Source: G020348385 sp964538085
GTDB lineage: Bacteria > Acidobacteriota > Aminicenantia > Aminicenantales > Aminicenantaceae
Assembly (NCBI GenBank): GCA_964538085.1
Contig: CAZIDF010000015.1
Location: 1 to 64,000 of the forward strand
Length of the DNA stretch: 64,000 nt
Direction: 5' to 3'
Shown here: positions 42,295-51,040 of the stretch, piece by piece
How the letters are laid out: every line of letters starts with the position of its first letter
How positions within the stretch are numbered: position 1 is the first letter of the stretch
Notes under the pieces: generated by a model
What the model saw: the letters and a program-made list of their open reading frames with translations, nothing else
Database searches by the model: none
What the model was told of the DNA's origin: nothing
Program-made: the position numbers and the translations under genes

Positions 42295-42849
42295 CTACTC
42301 TATCTTGTACTGTTTTTTGCCCTCTTGGTACAGGTCTCCTCCGTACATGTCGTTGATCACGATGCAGGGGAATTCTTTGACTTTGACCCGGCGGATGGCT
42401 TCCGGTCCCAACTCAGGATAGGCAATCACTTCTGCTTCCTCTATACTCTTGGAGATCAGAGCGCCTGCTCCTCCGACTGCAGCGAGGTAGACAGCTTTGT
42501 ACTTTTTAAGGGAATCCTTGACTTCTTGATTCCGGGCTCCCTTGCCGATCGTGCCTTTGATACCGAGTCTATGGAGAGTGGGGGCGAATGAGTCCATCCG
42601 GTAACTCGTTGTTGGACCTGCAGAACCGATGGGTTTACCCGGACGTGCAGGAGTAGGCCCGACATAATAGATGAGTTGCCCTTCAACTTCGATAGGGAGG
42701 TCTTTCCCTTCGCTGATTAGATCGATCAGCTTTTTATGCGCTGAATCTCGTCCTGTGTAAAGATAGCCCGTGATGTAGACGGTATCTCCTGAGCGAAGCT
42801 TTCCGATGACATCATCCGAAACGGGTGTCGTGATTCTGTGTTCAGCCAT
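42295..42849 (-). CDS. Class I fumarate hydratase, C-terminal (beta) subunit
   Basis: 184 residues: the C-terminal domain of two-subunit iron-sulfur fumarases (and the similar L(+)-tartrate dehydratase beta). Motifs: 'LRSGDTVYITGYLYTGRDSA', 'LIYYVGPTPARPGKPIGSAG', 'TTSYRMDSFAPTLHRLGIKG' and 'GAGALISKSIEEAEVIAYPE'. The alpha subunit carrying the 4Fe-4S cluster is not next to it, nor anywhere in the window, although the two are usually adjacent. Fumarase fits the neighbours mdh and sucCD better than tartrate dehydratase. It is separated from mdh by 22 bases. Confidence 0.88.
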   Translation of the reverse strand: MAEHRITTPVSDDVIGKLRSGDTVYITGYLYTGRDSAHKKLIDLISEGKDLPIEVEGQLIYYVGPTPARPGKPIGSAGPTTSYRMDSFAPTLHRLGIKGTIGKGARNQEVKDSLKKYKAVYLAAVGGAGALISKSIEEAEVIAYPELGPEAIRRVKVKEFPCIVINDMYGGDLYQEGKKQYKIE

Positions 42850-42871
42850 GATTTCGACTCCCGATCAGGGT

Positions 42872-43813
42872 TTAGAAACCTTGAGCTTTGCATTCGTCAA
42901 CGGTTTTCTGCACCGCCTCCAATGTGGTCTGGAGCATTGCATTTTCTTCGTCGGTGAGTTTGATCTCGAGGATTTTTTCCACGCCTTTGGCGCTGATCAA
43001 ACAAGGAACACCGATGAATAGGCCGTTGACACCATATTCACCCTCACACAGAGCGGCACCAGGGAGAACACGGCGTTTGTCCTTCAGGTAGGATTCGGCG
43101 ATGACAATAGCACTCCATGCGGGGCTAAAAAAGGCCGAGCCTTTGCCGAATAGCTGAACGATCTCTGTCCCGGCTTTGCGCGTCCGTGTGACGACCGCGT
43201 CGATCTGTTCTTGTGTGGCGATTTCAGCCAGGGGAACTCCGCCGATGGTTGTCAGGCGGGGGAGAGGGACCATGGTCGGGCCGTGGCCACCGAGAACTGT
43301 CCCTGATATGTCTGCTACGGAAACTCCCAGTTCCATCGCGAGGAATGCACGGTAACGGGCAGTATCCAGAGTGCCGGCCATGCCCATAACCTGGTTCTTG
43401 GGAAATCCTGTGACTTTGTGGAAGCAGTACACCATCGCATCCAGTGGATTCGTGAGCACGATACAGAATGCATTCGGGGCATGTTTTTTGATACCTTTGG
43501 CCACGTCGTCGATGATCTGGATATTCGTGTTGAGCAAGTCTTCACGCGTCATTCCAGCCTGTCTTGGTTTTCCAGCCGTGATGATGCACACATCGGCTCC
43601 TGCGATATCGGCATAGTCCGAAGTCCCGCTGATGTTGGCATCATAATTACCATGGGGAGCCATTTCCATGAGATCGAGGGCTTTGCCTTTGACAGGATTG
43701 ACATAGTCGGGGATGTCAAGGACAACGATGTCTCCCATTTCTTTCTGGGCGGCAAGCATGGCCAGAATTTGTCCGATCTGTCCACCGCCGATTAGAGCTA
43801 TTTTTTTTCTCAT
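42872..43813 (-). CDS. mdh: Malate dehydrogenase (lactate-dehydrogenase-like type)
   Basis: 313 residues, NAD-dependent. Nucleotide motif 'IALIGGGQIGQILAMLA', Asp in 'VVLDIPDYVN', substrate-specificity arginine in 'KPRQAGMTREDLLNTN', 'CIVLTNPLDAMVYCFHKVTG', catalytic His in 'VLGGHGPTMVPLPRLTT'. The Arg of the specificity loop favours malate/oxaloacetate over lactate. GGAGG is about six bases before ATG. It follows icd by 78 bases. Confidence 0.95.
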   Translation of the reverse strand: MRKKIALIGGGQIGQILAMLAAQKEMGDIVVLDIPDYVNPVKGKALDLMEMAPHGNYDANISGTSDYADIAGADVCIITAGKPRQAGMTREDLLNTNIQIIDDVAKGIKKHAPNAFCIVLTNPLDAMVYCFHKVTGFPKNQVMGMAGTLDTARYRAFLAMELGVSVADISGTVLGGHGPTMVPLPRLTTIGGVPLAEIATQEQIDAVVTRTRKAGTEIVQLFGKGSAFFSPAWSAIVIAESYLKDKRRVLPGAALCEGEYGVNGLFIGVPCLISAKGVEKILEIKLTDEENAMLQTTLEAVQKTVDECKAQGF

Positions 43814-43891
43814 ATGAACCTCCTCATATTATGATTTATTGTATTTTGTACCTAGCTATCCGATCTGATAATAGACCGAATGATCTAAGCT

Positions 43892-45091
43892 TTAGCCTTG
43901 GATGTAACCTTCCCATCGCTCTTTGAGGTTGGGATCCTGCATGGTTTCCATGATGTAGCTGGCGTACTTGGCACCGGTAGCACCAGTGTCACGGCCGGTC
44001 GTCACTAATTTTTTCTCGTAATTTCCGCAGATATCCAGCGCCATCTCCAATTTTTTTGCCCTGTCTGGATATCCGATGTGGTTGACCAGCATGGCGGCTG
44101 CCCTGATCATACTGGCAGGGTCGGCATATTTGGCCCGGCCTTCCTTGACCATCCGGGGAGCAGAACCATGGATCGCTTCGAACATGGCATACTGTTTGCC
44201 GATGTTCGCGCTTCCTGCTGTCCCCACACCTCCTTGGAATTCAGCGGCTTCGTCAGTCAGGATATCACCGTACAGGTTGGGAAGGATGAGGACCTTGAAC
44301 TGTGTGCGTCGTTTGGGATCGACGAGTTTTGCCGTCATGATATCGATATACCAGTCATCCGCTTCGATCTCGGGGTATTCCTGAGCGATCTTGTATCCCA
44401 TGTCCAAGAACTTTCCGTCCGTTGTTTTGATCACGTTGGCCTTTGTCACGATGGTGACCTTTTTGATGTTGTTTTTTTTGGCATATTCAAAAGCCAATCG
44501 GATGATCCGTTCCGCTCCTTGAGTGGTTGTGACCGTAAAATCAAAAGCAAGATCATCGTTGACATTGAGGCCTTTGCTTCCCATGATATAGGCACCTTCT
44601 GTGTTTTCTCGAAAAAACATCCAGTCGATCCCATCTTTGGGAACCTTCACGGGTCTGACGTTTGCAAAGAGGTCTAGGTACCTCCTCATGGAGACGTTGC
44701 AGCTCTCGATGTTCGGCCAGGGATCTCCTTTCCTGGGTGTAGTGGTCGGGCCCTTCAGGGTAACGTGGCATTTCTTGATTTCTTCCAGAACGTCGTCAGG
44801 AATGGATTTATTTTGAACTGCTCGATTTTCGATAGTCAAACCTTCGATATCCCGCATCTCGACTTTTCCGCTTTCGATTTCTTTCTGCAACACGAATTCC
44901 AGAACACTCCGTGATTCGGTCGCGATAAAGGGACCTATTCCGTCTCCTCCGATGATACCGATGATAATGGGCTTTAACTGAGAATAATCGATCCAGTCTT
45001 GCCCTTTTTTCATTTTTTCAACTCGATTGAGTTGTTCTTCCACAATGGTGCCAAAGTATTCTTTGGCCTTTGCGATTGAAGCATGATCCAT
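43892..45091 (-). CDS. icd: Isocitrate dehydrogenase
   Basis: 399 residues of the isocitrate/isopropylmalate dehydrogenase family. Seen: 'GIIGGDGIGPFIATESRSVL', substrate-phosphorylation-region equivalent 'WPNIESCNVSMRRYLDLFAN' (with the substrate arginines), 'FFRENTEGAYIM', 'VTKANVIKTTDGKF', metal aspartates in 'LPNLYGDILTDEAAEFQGG' and 'FEAIHGSAPRMV'. The Ser-x-x-x-Arg pattern suits isocitrate rather than isopropylmalate. Cofactor preference cannot be decided with confidence. It leads the minus-strand TCA group and is divergent from acnB. GGGAGG is before ATG. Confidence 0.9.
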   Translation of the reverse strand: MDHASIAKAKEYFGTIVEEQLNRVEKMKKGQDWIDYSQLKPIIIGIIGGDGIGPFIATESRSVLEFVLQKEIESGKVEMRDIEGLTIENRAVQNKSIPDDVLEEIKKCHVTLKGPTTTPRKGDPWPNIESCNVSMRRYLDLFANVRPVKVPKDGIDWMFFRENTEGAYIMGSKGLNVNDDLAFDFTVTTTQGAERIIRLAFEYAKKNNIKKVTIVTKANVIKTTDGKFLDMGYKIAQEYPEIEADDWYIDIMTAKLVDPKRRTQFKVLILPNLYGDILTDEAAEFQGGVGTAGSANIGKQYAMFEAIHGSAPRMVKEGRAKYADPASMIRAAAMLVNHIGYPDRAKKLEMALDICGNYEKKLVTTGRDTGATGAKYASYIMETMQDPNLKERWEGYIQG

Positions 45092-45135
45092 GATAATTCC
45101 TCCCGGTGTATGATTATAAAAAAATGAAGATAGAT

Positions 45136-45162
45136 ATTATACTTTTTGCGATGGAAAATCAA
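45136..45162 (-). promoter_or_regulatory. Probable promoter of icd
   Basis: Minus strand TTGATT (45162-45157), 15-base spacer, TATAAT (45141-45136), 45 bases before ATG 45091. The -10 is perfect; the spacer is short. Confidence 0.5.
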
Positions 45163-45181
45163 CATCTTTAATAACGTGGTA

Positions 45182-45460
45182 ATCATCCCAATTTCCGTGA
45201 TATCAGGAGGCTTCATATAGACTTTTGGAACTGGTTTTGCTCCCGTGAAGATTTTTAACGCCATTCCCTCAACGCTCTTCTCGGCGGCTGTGGAACTGCG
45301 CGTGTTAGCTCTCAACCAATGTCGCTCTAGCCTCTGTTCCCCTGACAGTCCGGATCTTTCATCCTTTAGCAAAGTCGTGCTCAATACATCCTCGCCGTCT
45401 GACTTTGTCAGATTCCCTCCAAAAGTGGCTCGACGCAATCTATCTAGGGAATAAGGATGC
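45182..45460. repeat. MITE-like repeat, copy B
   Basis: 279-base element in the 479-base divergent gap between icd and acnB, lying neatly between their promoters. Ends resemble those of copy A: TCATCCCAATTTCCGTG (45183-45199) and CTAGGGAATAAGGATGC (45444-45460), each 14 of 17 to copy A. The core (45221-45258 and 45330-45431) is nearly identical to 27802-27946. A 71-base block (45259-45329) is absent from copy A. The minus strand is open across the core, but the frame is not a recognised protein. Confidence 0.75.
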
Positions 45461-45491
45461 CAAAAATACCGTGGAATGTCCTCTATTTTAT

Positions 45492-45520
45492 TTGAACTTT
45501 TTAAAGCGGTGAGATATATT
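45492..45520 (+). promoter_or_regulatory. Probable acnB promoter
   Basis: TTGAAC (45492-45497), 17-base spacer, TATATT (45515-45520), about 50 bases before ATG 45571. It begins 31 bases after the right end of repeat copy B. Confidence 0.6.
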
Positions 45521-45570
45521 ATCACTCTCATTTCAAATGAATAATTCGAACGAAAAATGGAGCGATAACG

Positions 45571-48111
45571 ATGCTTGATTCTTATTTAGAACATGAAAAA
45601 GAGAGAAAGGAACTCAACATTCCCCCGCTTCCTCTGAATCCGGATCAGACTTCGGAAGTATGCCGATGGTTGGAAAATCCTCCTAAAGGGAAAGAGGATT
45701 TTTTATTCTATCTTATAGGCCAGAGGGTATCGCCTGGGGTCGATCCAGCGGCCAAGGTCAAGGCAGAGTGGCTGGCGAAAATAGCCAAGGGTGAATTGGG
45801 ATCACCGTCGATATCCAAAAATAAGGCCGTATTTCTTCTCGGAACCATGCTTGGGGGTTATAACGTCGAGCCATTGATCGATCTTTTGGACAGCGATGAA
45901 CTCGCTTCAGAAGCTGCTAAAGCCCTCAAGAACATCATCCTCATCTACAATGCCTTCGATAAGATCGTGGATTTGGCCAAAACCAATGATGAAGCGCAGG
46001 CCGTTCTCCGATCGTGGGCTGACGGGGAGTGGTTTCTTTCCAAACCTGAATTTCCCGAAAACATCGCTCTTAGGGTCGTCAAAGTGGAGGGAGAAATAAA
46101 CACAGATGATTTGTCCCCAGCTAAATATGCCTGGAGTCGGCCCGATATCCCTCTTCACGCGCTCTCCATGGGAGAAACACGATTCCCAATTGGGATTGAA
46201 GACATACGGCAGTTTCGTGATCAAGGCGATCGCGTGGTATTTGTCGGGGATGTCGTGGGGACCGGATCTTCGAGAAAGTCAGCCACCAATTCCTTGCTTT
46301 GGCATATTGGCGAGGATATTCCGTTTGTGCCGAACAAACGGAAAGGAGGAGTCGTCATCGGTGGATTGATCGCTCCCATTTTTTTTAACACGGTCGAGGA
46401 CTCGGGCGGGTTACCCCTGATTTGTGATGTGAGCAAAATACAGAATGGGGAGGTTATCCGATGCGACACAAGAGCGGGAATCATCACGAACCAGGCAGGA
46501 GAAACTTTATCCACCTTCGCGATCCAACCGCCAACACTCAAGGATGAATTCCGCGCTGGAGGACGGCTTTTCCTGATAATCGGTAGAGCTTTGACCGCCA
46601 AAGCTAGGGAAGTTATGGGTATGGGTGAGATTGATTTATTTGCCAAGATCGATAATCCAGAGCCCAAACCGGATCAAGGCTATTCGTTAGCTCAGAAGAT
46701 TGTCGGAAAGGCCTGCGAAATGGATGGCGTTCTTCCGGGGATGGCTTGTGAACCCAAGATGACCACGGTCGGGTCACAGGATACCACAGGTCCGATGACG
46801 GCTGATGAGCTCAAGGAACTGGCATGTTTGGAGTTTCAAACCGACCTTTTTATGCAGTCCTTCTGTCATACGGCGGCATATCCAAAGCTGACCGATGTTA
46901 AAATGCACTCGTCCCTATCCCGATTTATGGTGGAGAGAAAGGGAGTGGCGCTCAAGCCTGGCGATGGCGTCATCCATTCTTGGCTCAATCGACTGTTGAT
47001 TCCCGATACCATGGGTACAGGGGGGGATTCGCACACACGATTTCCAATCGGGCTGAGCTTTCCAGCAGGCTCAGGCCTTGTCGCTTTTGCTGGGGCACTG
47101 GGTTTTATGCCTTTAGATATGCCCGAATCTGTGCTCGTTAAATTTCGGGGAAAGCTGAATCCCTGCATCACATTGAGGGATGTCGTCAATTCCATACCCT
47201 ATTTTGCGATTCAGCAGGGACTCCTCACCGTCGCAAAGGAAGGAAAGAAAAATATTTTTAACGGACGTGTCCTGGAGATGGAGGGGCTGCCGGATTTGAC
47301 GGTGGAACAGGCTTTCGAATTGACCGATGCCACGGCAGAAAGATCTGCGGCAGGGGGAACGTATGCGCTTGACGAAAAGAGTGTGGCAAAGTTCCTGAAG
47401 AGCAATATCGCCTTAATGGAGAAACTTATCGAAGTCGGGTATCAAGATAAGGACACCCTTAAAAGGCGGATTCAAGCTTGCGAGAAATGGCTGGAAAATC
47501 CGGTGCTCATTCAAAGGGATGACAATGCTGTATACGCTGCGATGTTGGAGATCGATCTCGGTGACATCAAAGAACCCATCGTCGCTTGCCCGAACGATCC
47601 GGATGATGTGAAACTTCTTTCCGAAGTGGCCGGAGACAAAATCGATGAGATTTTTATCGGATCATGCATGACAAATATCGGGCATTTCCGTGCAGCTGGA
47701 AAGATCCTCGAGAATGAAGGCTATTCAGGGACGCGGATTTGGTTGACTCCGCCGACCAAGATGGATAAGGCCCAGTTGATGAGAGAAGGTTATTATTCCA
47801 TCTTCTCCAGCGTCGGATCGAGATTGGAGATCCCTGGATGTTCCCTGTGCATGGGGAATCAAGCCCGGGTGAAGCCTAAGGCCACCATCATCTCCACATC
47901 CACACGCAATTTCGACAACCGCATAGGCGATGCTGCGCGGGTGTATTTGGGGTCTGCCGAATTGGCTGCTGTCGCTGCATTGGAAGGTCGTCTTCCTTCG
48001 CCGGAGAAATACTTTGCCCTCATCGAAAAAAAGGTGTTGCCCAAAGCGGAAGAGATTTATCGTTATCTGCAGTTCGATGAAATGAAGGACTTTGTCCTTG
48101 ACTATTCTTGA
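45571..48111 (+). CDS. acnB: Aconitate hydratase B
   Basis: 846 residues; the AcnB-type aconitase (also 2-methylisocitrate dehydratase in some bacteria), interconverting citrate and isocitrate. Domain order is that of AcnB: helical HEAT-like N-terminal domain (1-160), then the swivel domain ('GEINTDDLSPAKYAWSRPDI', 'GTGSSRKSATNSLLWHIGED') and the catalytic core. Cluster cysteines lie in 'FMQSFCHTAAYPK', 'IGSCMTNIGHFRAAGK' and 'GCSLCMGNQARV'. 'DTMGTGGDSHTRFPIGLSFP' gives active-site residues. Alone on the plus strand, facing away from icd, so the two steps around isocitrate could be controlled from one intergenic region. Confidence 0.96.
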   Translation: MLDSYLEHEKERKELNIPPLPLNPDQTSEVCRWLENPPKGKEDFLFYLIGQRVSPGVDPAAKVKAEWLAKIAKGELGSPSISKNKAVFLLGTMLGGYNVEPLIDLLDSDELASEAAKALKNIILIYNAFDKIVDLAKTNDEAQAVLRSWADGEWFLSKPEFPENIALRVVKVEGEINTDDLSPAKYAWSRPDIPLHALSMGETRFPIGIEDIRQFRDQGDRVVFVGDVVGTGSSRKSATNSLLWHIGEDIPFVPNKRKGGVVIGGLIAPIFFNTVEDSGGLPLICDVSKIQNGEVIRCDTRAGIITNQAGETLSTFAIQPPTLKDEFRAGGRLFLIIGRALTAKAREVMGMGEIDLFAKIDNPEPKPDQGYSLAQKIVGKACEMDGVLPGMACEPKMTTVGSQDTTGPMTADELKELACLEFQTDLFMQSFCHTAAYPKLTDVKMHSSLSRFMVERKGVALKPGDGVIHSWLNRLLIPDTMGTGGDSHTRFPIGLSFPAGSGLVAFAGALGFMPLDMPESVLVKFRGKLNPCITLRDVVNSIPYFAIQQGLLTVAKEGKKNIFNGRVLEMEGLPDLTVEQAFELTDATAERSAAGGTYALDEKSVAKFLKSNIALMEKLIEVGYQDKDTLKRRIQACEKWLENPVLIQRDDNAVYAAMLEIDLGDIKEPIVACPNDPDDVKLLSEVAGDKIDEIFIGSCMTNIGHFRAAGKILENEGYSGTRIWLTPPTKMDKAQLMREGYYSIFSSVGSRLEIPGCSLCMGNQARVKPKATIISTSTRNFDNRIGDAARVYLGSAELAAVAALEGRLPSPEKYFALIEKKVLPKAEEIYRYLQFDEMKDFVLDYS

Positions 48112-48152
48112 TGAGATTTTCCGAATAATATGCCAGCAGTTTGGGAGGAAAA

Positions 48153-48911
48153 ATGATCAGTTTAGAAGGGAAAAAAGCCTTGATCACCGGAGGATCTCGG
48201 GGAATCGGAAGGGCTACCGCGATTTTGTTTGCCAGAGCGGGTGCGGATGTGGCCATCAATTTTCTCCATCGAGAACAAAAAGCCTTGGAAGTGAAAGACA
48301 AAGTCAACGAATTGGGCAGGGATTGTTTGGTTCTTAAGGCCGATATATCTCAAAAGGATCAAGTGGAAAGATCGGTGAGAACTCTTTTGACCGAATGGAA
48401 TCAGATCGACATCCTAGTGAACAACGCAGGAGTCTGGACATATGGCGAGGTCGGAAATATGGACGATGCTACCTGGCGTGAGACGATGGAGCTCAATCTC
48501 GATGCTGTTTTTTTTCTGTGCAATGCCGTGGTTCCCATAATGAAAAAGAAAAAAGTTGGAGGGATAATCAATGTGTCTTCCACGGCCGGTGTTAGAGGGG
48601 AGGCCTTCCATTCTCACTATGCAGCCAGCAAAGGGGCGATCATTTCTTTTACCAAATCTCTCGCTGCGGAACTGGCGCCGGAGGGCATCAGGGTTAATTG
48701 TGTCGCTCCCGGTTGGGTAGACACGGAAATGTGTGAAGAGGTTTTCCAGATTCCAGGATACAGAGAGAAGGTCGAGTCTAGTATTCCGTTGAAAAGAATA
48801 CCCCCTCCCGAAGACATAGCGGGTCCGATCCTTTTTTTGGCATCGGATTTAGCACGGCATATCACGGGCGAAGTGGTCAATGTCAACGGTGGTTCTGTGC
48901 TGTGTGCCTAG
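48153..48911 (+). CDS. Short-chain dehydrogenase/reductase (FabG-like)
   Basis: 252 residues of the classical SDR family. Cofactor motif 'ALITGGSRGIGRATAILFAR', 'LVNNAGVWTYG', catalytic Ser in 'INVSSTAGVRGE', Tyr-x-x-x-Lys in 'SHYAASKGAIISFTKSLAAE', and 'RVNCVAPGWVDTEM'. It could be a 3-oxoacyl-ACP reductase or a 3-hydroxyacyl-CoA dehydrogenase; its operon with methylmalonyl-CoA mutase leaves the acyl-CoA option open. ATG 48153 is chosen because GGGAGG is four bases before it. Confidence 0.85.
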   Translation: MISLEGKKALITGGSRGIGRATAILFARAGADVAINFLHREQKALEVKDKVNELGRDCLVLKADISQKDQVERSVRTLLTEWNQIDILVNNAGVWTYGEVGNMDDATWRETMELNLDAVFFLCNAVVPIMKKKKVGGIINVSSTAGVRGEAFHSHYAASKGAIISFTKSLAAELAPEGIRVNCVAPGWVDTEMCEEVFQIPGYREKVESSIPLKRIPPPEDIAGPILFLASDLARHITGEVVNVNGGSVLCA

Positions 48912-48920
48912 ACGGCTTGC

Positions 48921-48938
48921 CAAAATCCTTCGATTTTG
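48921..48938 (+). other. Short stem-loop after the SDR gene
   Basis: CAAAATC (48921-48927), loop CTTC, GATTTTG (48932-48938): seven perfect pairs, A/T-rich, followed by 'atagctttt'. It lies between the SDR stop and the next start and may be a weak terminator or processing site. Confidence 0.35.
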
Positions 48939-48973
48939 ATAGCTTTTAAGGGACGCTCAACAAGGAGGAACCT

Positions 48974-49231
48974 ATGGAGGAAGAGATAGGAAGGATTACC
49001 CATTATTTCTCCAAGATCAATGTGGGTGTTTTAGAATTAACCAAAGGAAATATCCACATTGGGGACACTCTTCATATCAAAGGACACACAACAGATTACT
49101 ACCAAAAAATCCAATCCATGCAGGTCGAACATGCTCCTGTAGAATCGGCTGAAGAAGGAATGCAGGTCGGGCTGAAGGTGGAGGCTTCCGTACGAGAAGG
49201 TGATTTGGTTTTTAAAGTAAGCGAGGAGTGA
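48974..49231 (+). CDS. Small EF-Tu domain 2-like protein
   Basis: 85 residues with the beta-barrel pattern of translation factor domain 2: 'IGRITHYFSKINVGVLELTK', 'GNIHIGDTLHIKGHTTDYYQ', 'KIQSMQVEHAPVESAEEGMQ' and 'VGLKVEASVREGDLVFKV'. No GTPase domain is present, so it is a stand-alone barrel of the kind annotated as translation-elongation-factor-like protein. Its function is unknown; it may bind RNA or a protein. AAGGAGG is just upstream of ATG. It lies between the SDR and methylmalonyl-CoA mutase genes in the same direction. Confidence 0.72.
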   Translation: MEEEIGRITHYFSKINVGVLELTKGNIHIGDTLHIKGHTTDYYQKIQSMQVEHAPVESAEEGMQVGLKVEASVREGDLVFKVSEE

Positions 49232-49310
49232 ATCAGCCAACATCAATCCCATTTCATAATTACCTAAGAGCGAGAGAGATCTAAAATTTTGTGAGTAGAG
49301 AGGTCTGAGA

Positions 49311-50990
49311 TTGAACGAAAAAGACAAGTCCACAAATAGAATGAAACAGAAACTCCAACAGTGGAAAAAAAATAGGTATGATGTGTCTCTGGATAACTCA
49401 TGTCCGGGAAAAAAACCTGCCACCACGATTTCTGGTAAAAGGATCGATGAGCTGTACACTCCGCTGGATTTAGAAAATTTCGATTATGACGAAAAGCTGG
49501 GTTTTCCTGGAGAATATCCTTTTACCCGGGGGATCCACCCAACCATGTATCAAGGAAGGCTCTGGACAATGCGGCAATTTTCCGGCTTTGGAACCGCAGA
49601 GCAAACCAACCGACGGTATAAATATCTTCTCAATCATGGCACCACGGGTCTGAGCGTTGCCTTCCATCTGCCGACTTTGATGGGAATGGATTCAGACAAT
49701 CCGTTAGCAAAGGGGGAGATCGGGAAATGTGGTGTCGCAATAGATACGTTGGCGGATATGGAGGTCCTCTTTGAGGGAATTCCTTTAGACAGAATTTCCA
49801 CATCCATGACCATCAATCCCCCTGCAGCTATTCTTTGGGCCATGTATATCGCTGTGGCCGAAAAACAGGGATTTCCAGCTGAAGTGATTTCAGGAACGAT
49901 CCAGAACGACATGCTGAAGGAGTATATCGCCCAAAAAACATTTATATTTCCCCCAGGGCCTTCGATGAAACTGATCGTGGATACATTCGAGTTCGGGGCC
50001 AAAAAGGTGCCGCGCTGGAACACCATATCGATATCTGGCTATCATATCCGCGAGGCGGGTTCAACTGCGGTCCAGGAATTGGCTTTTACTCTTCGAGATG
50101 GCATCGAGTACGTGGAATGGGCGTTAAAAAGGGGACTCGATATCGACGAGTTCGCTCCCCGGCTTTCCTTCTTTTTCAATGCGCACAACGACTTTTTCGA
50201 AGAGATCGCTAAATTCAGGGCTGCTCGAAGGATATGGGCTCATGCCATGAAGGAGCGGTTCGGTGCAAAAAATCCCAGGTCGTGGCTGTTGAGGTTTCAC
50301 ACACAAACCTCTGGTGTATCTCTGATGGCTCAACAACCTTACAACAATGTGATACGCGTTGCTCTCCAAGCCCTCTCCGCGGTATTGGGAGGAACCCAAT
50401 CTTTGCATACAAATTCTCTAGATGAGACATATGCGTTGCCTTCTGAAGATGCCGTAACGATTGCCCTGAGAACACAGCAGATCATCGCGCATGAAAGCGG
50501 GGTTACAAACTCGATAGATCCATTAGGCGGATCCTATTTTGTGGAAAAACTAACGTGTGAAATGGAAGAAGAAGCGCTGGATTACATCCGCAAGATCGAT
50601 GACATGGGAGGGATGGTCAAAGCTATCGAAATGGGATTCCCACAAAAGGAAATCACCAACAGTGCTTACTGGTACCAAATGGCTGTGGAGAAGAAGGAAA
50701 AAATAGTCGTGGGAGTCAATGCTTTCGAAAAAGATCATGAGCCCATATCTCTTTTGGAAATCGATGAATCGGTGGTGAAACATCACTTGGCACGGCAAAT
50801 TGATGTCAAAAAAACGAGGAATTCAGCCCAGGTTATGCAAAAATTACATGACTTGAAAAAGGCTGCTGAAGATGAGGTCAACTTGATGCCCTTTATTTTG
50901 GGTTGTGTCAGGAGTTATGCGACTTTGGGAGAAATCACAGAAACCTTGAGGGAAGTATTCGGTGAATACGAAGAGCCGATAGATTTTTAA
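49311..50990 (+). CDS. Methylmalonyl-CoA mutase, catalytic subunit
   Basis: 559 residues: the TIM-barrel half of acyl-CoA mutase without the cobalamin-binding domain. Seen: 'GEYPFTRGIHPTMYQGRLWT', 'MRQFSGFGTAEQTNRRYKYL', 'GLSVAFHLPTLMGMDSD', 'ISGTIQNDMLKEYIAQKTFI', 'RWNTISISGYHIREAGSTAV' and 'HTNSLDETYALPSEDAVTIA'. The 'YPFTRG...YQGRLWTMRQ' residues bind the acyl-CoA and are as in methylmalonyl-CoA mutase rather than isobutyryl- or ethylmalonyl-type enzymes, though that call is not certain. It links propionate or odd-chain/branched amino acid breakdown to succinyl-CoA, meeting SucCD. TTG start with GAGG seven bases before. Confidence 0.92.
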   Translation: MNEKDKSTNRMKQKLQQWKKNRYDVSLDNSCPGKKPATTISGKRIDELYTPLDLENFDYDEKLGFPGEYPFTRGIHPTMYQGRLWTMRQFSGFGTAEQTNRRYKYLLNHGTTGLSVAFHLPTLMGMDSDNPLAKGEIGKCGVAIDTLADMEVLFEGIPLDRISTSMTINPPAAILWAMYIAVAEKQGFPAEVISGTIQNDMLKEYIAQKTFIFPPGPSMKLIVDTFEFGAKKVPRWNTISISGYHIREAGSTAVQELAFTLRDGIEYVEWALKRGLDIDEFAPRLSFFFNAHNDFFEEIAKFRAARRIWAHAMKERFGAKNPRSWLLRFHTQTSGVSLMAQQPYNNVIRVALQALSAVLGGTQSLHTNSLDETYALPSEDAVTIALRTQQIIAHESGVTNSIDPLGGSYFVEKLTCEMEEEALDYIRKIDDMGGMVKAIEMGFPQKEITNSAYWYQMAVEKKEKIVVGVNAFEKDHEPISLLEIDESVVKHHLARQIDVKKTRNSAQVMQKLHDLKKAAEDEVNLMPFILGCVRSYATLGEITETLREVFGEYEEPIDF

Positions 50991-51040
50991 GAGATGAACT
51001 GCAACGCTGTGGATCGTGATTTCGGTTTTTGGAGGAATCG

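Noticed and set aside
45010..45531. Minus-strand frame of 173 residues through repeat copy B
   Set aside because: It runs into the icd start in another frame and is made of repeat sequence; no ribosome site and no known domain. Kept as an observation on the repeat, not as a gene.
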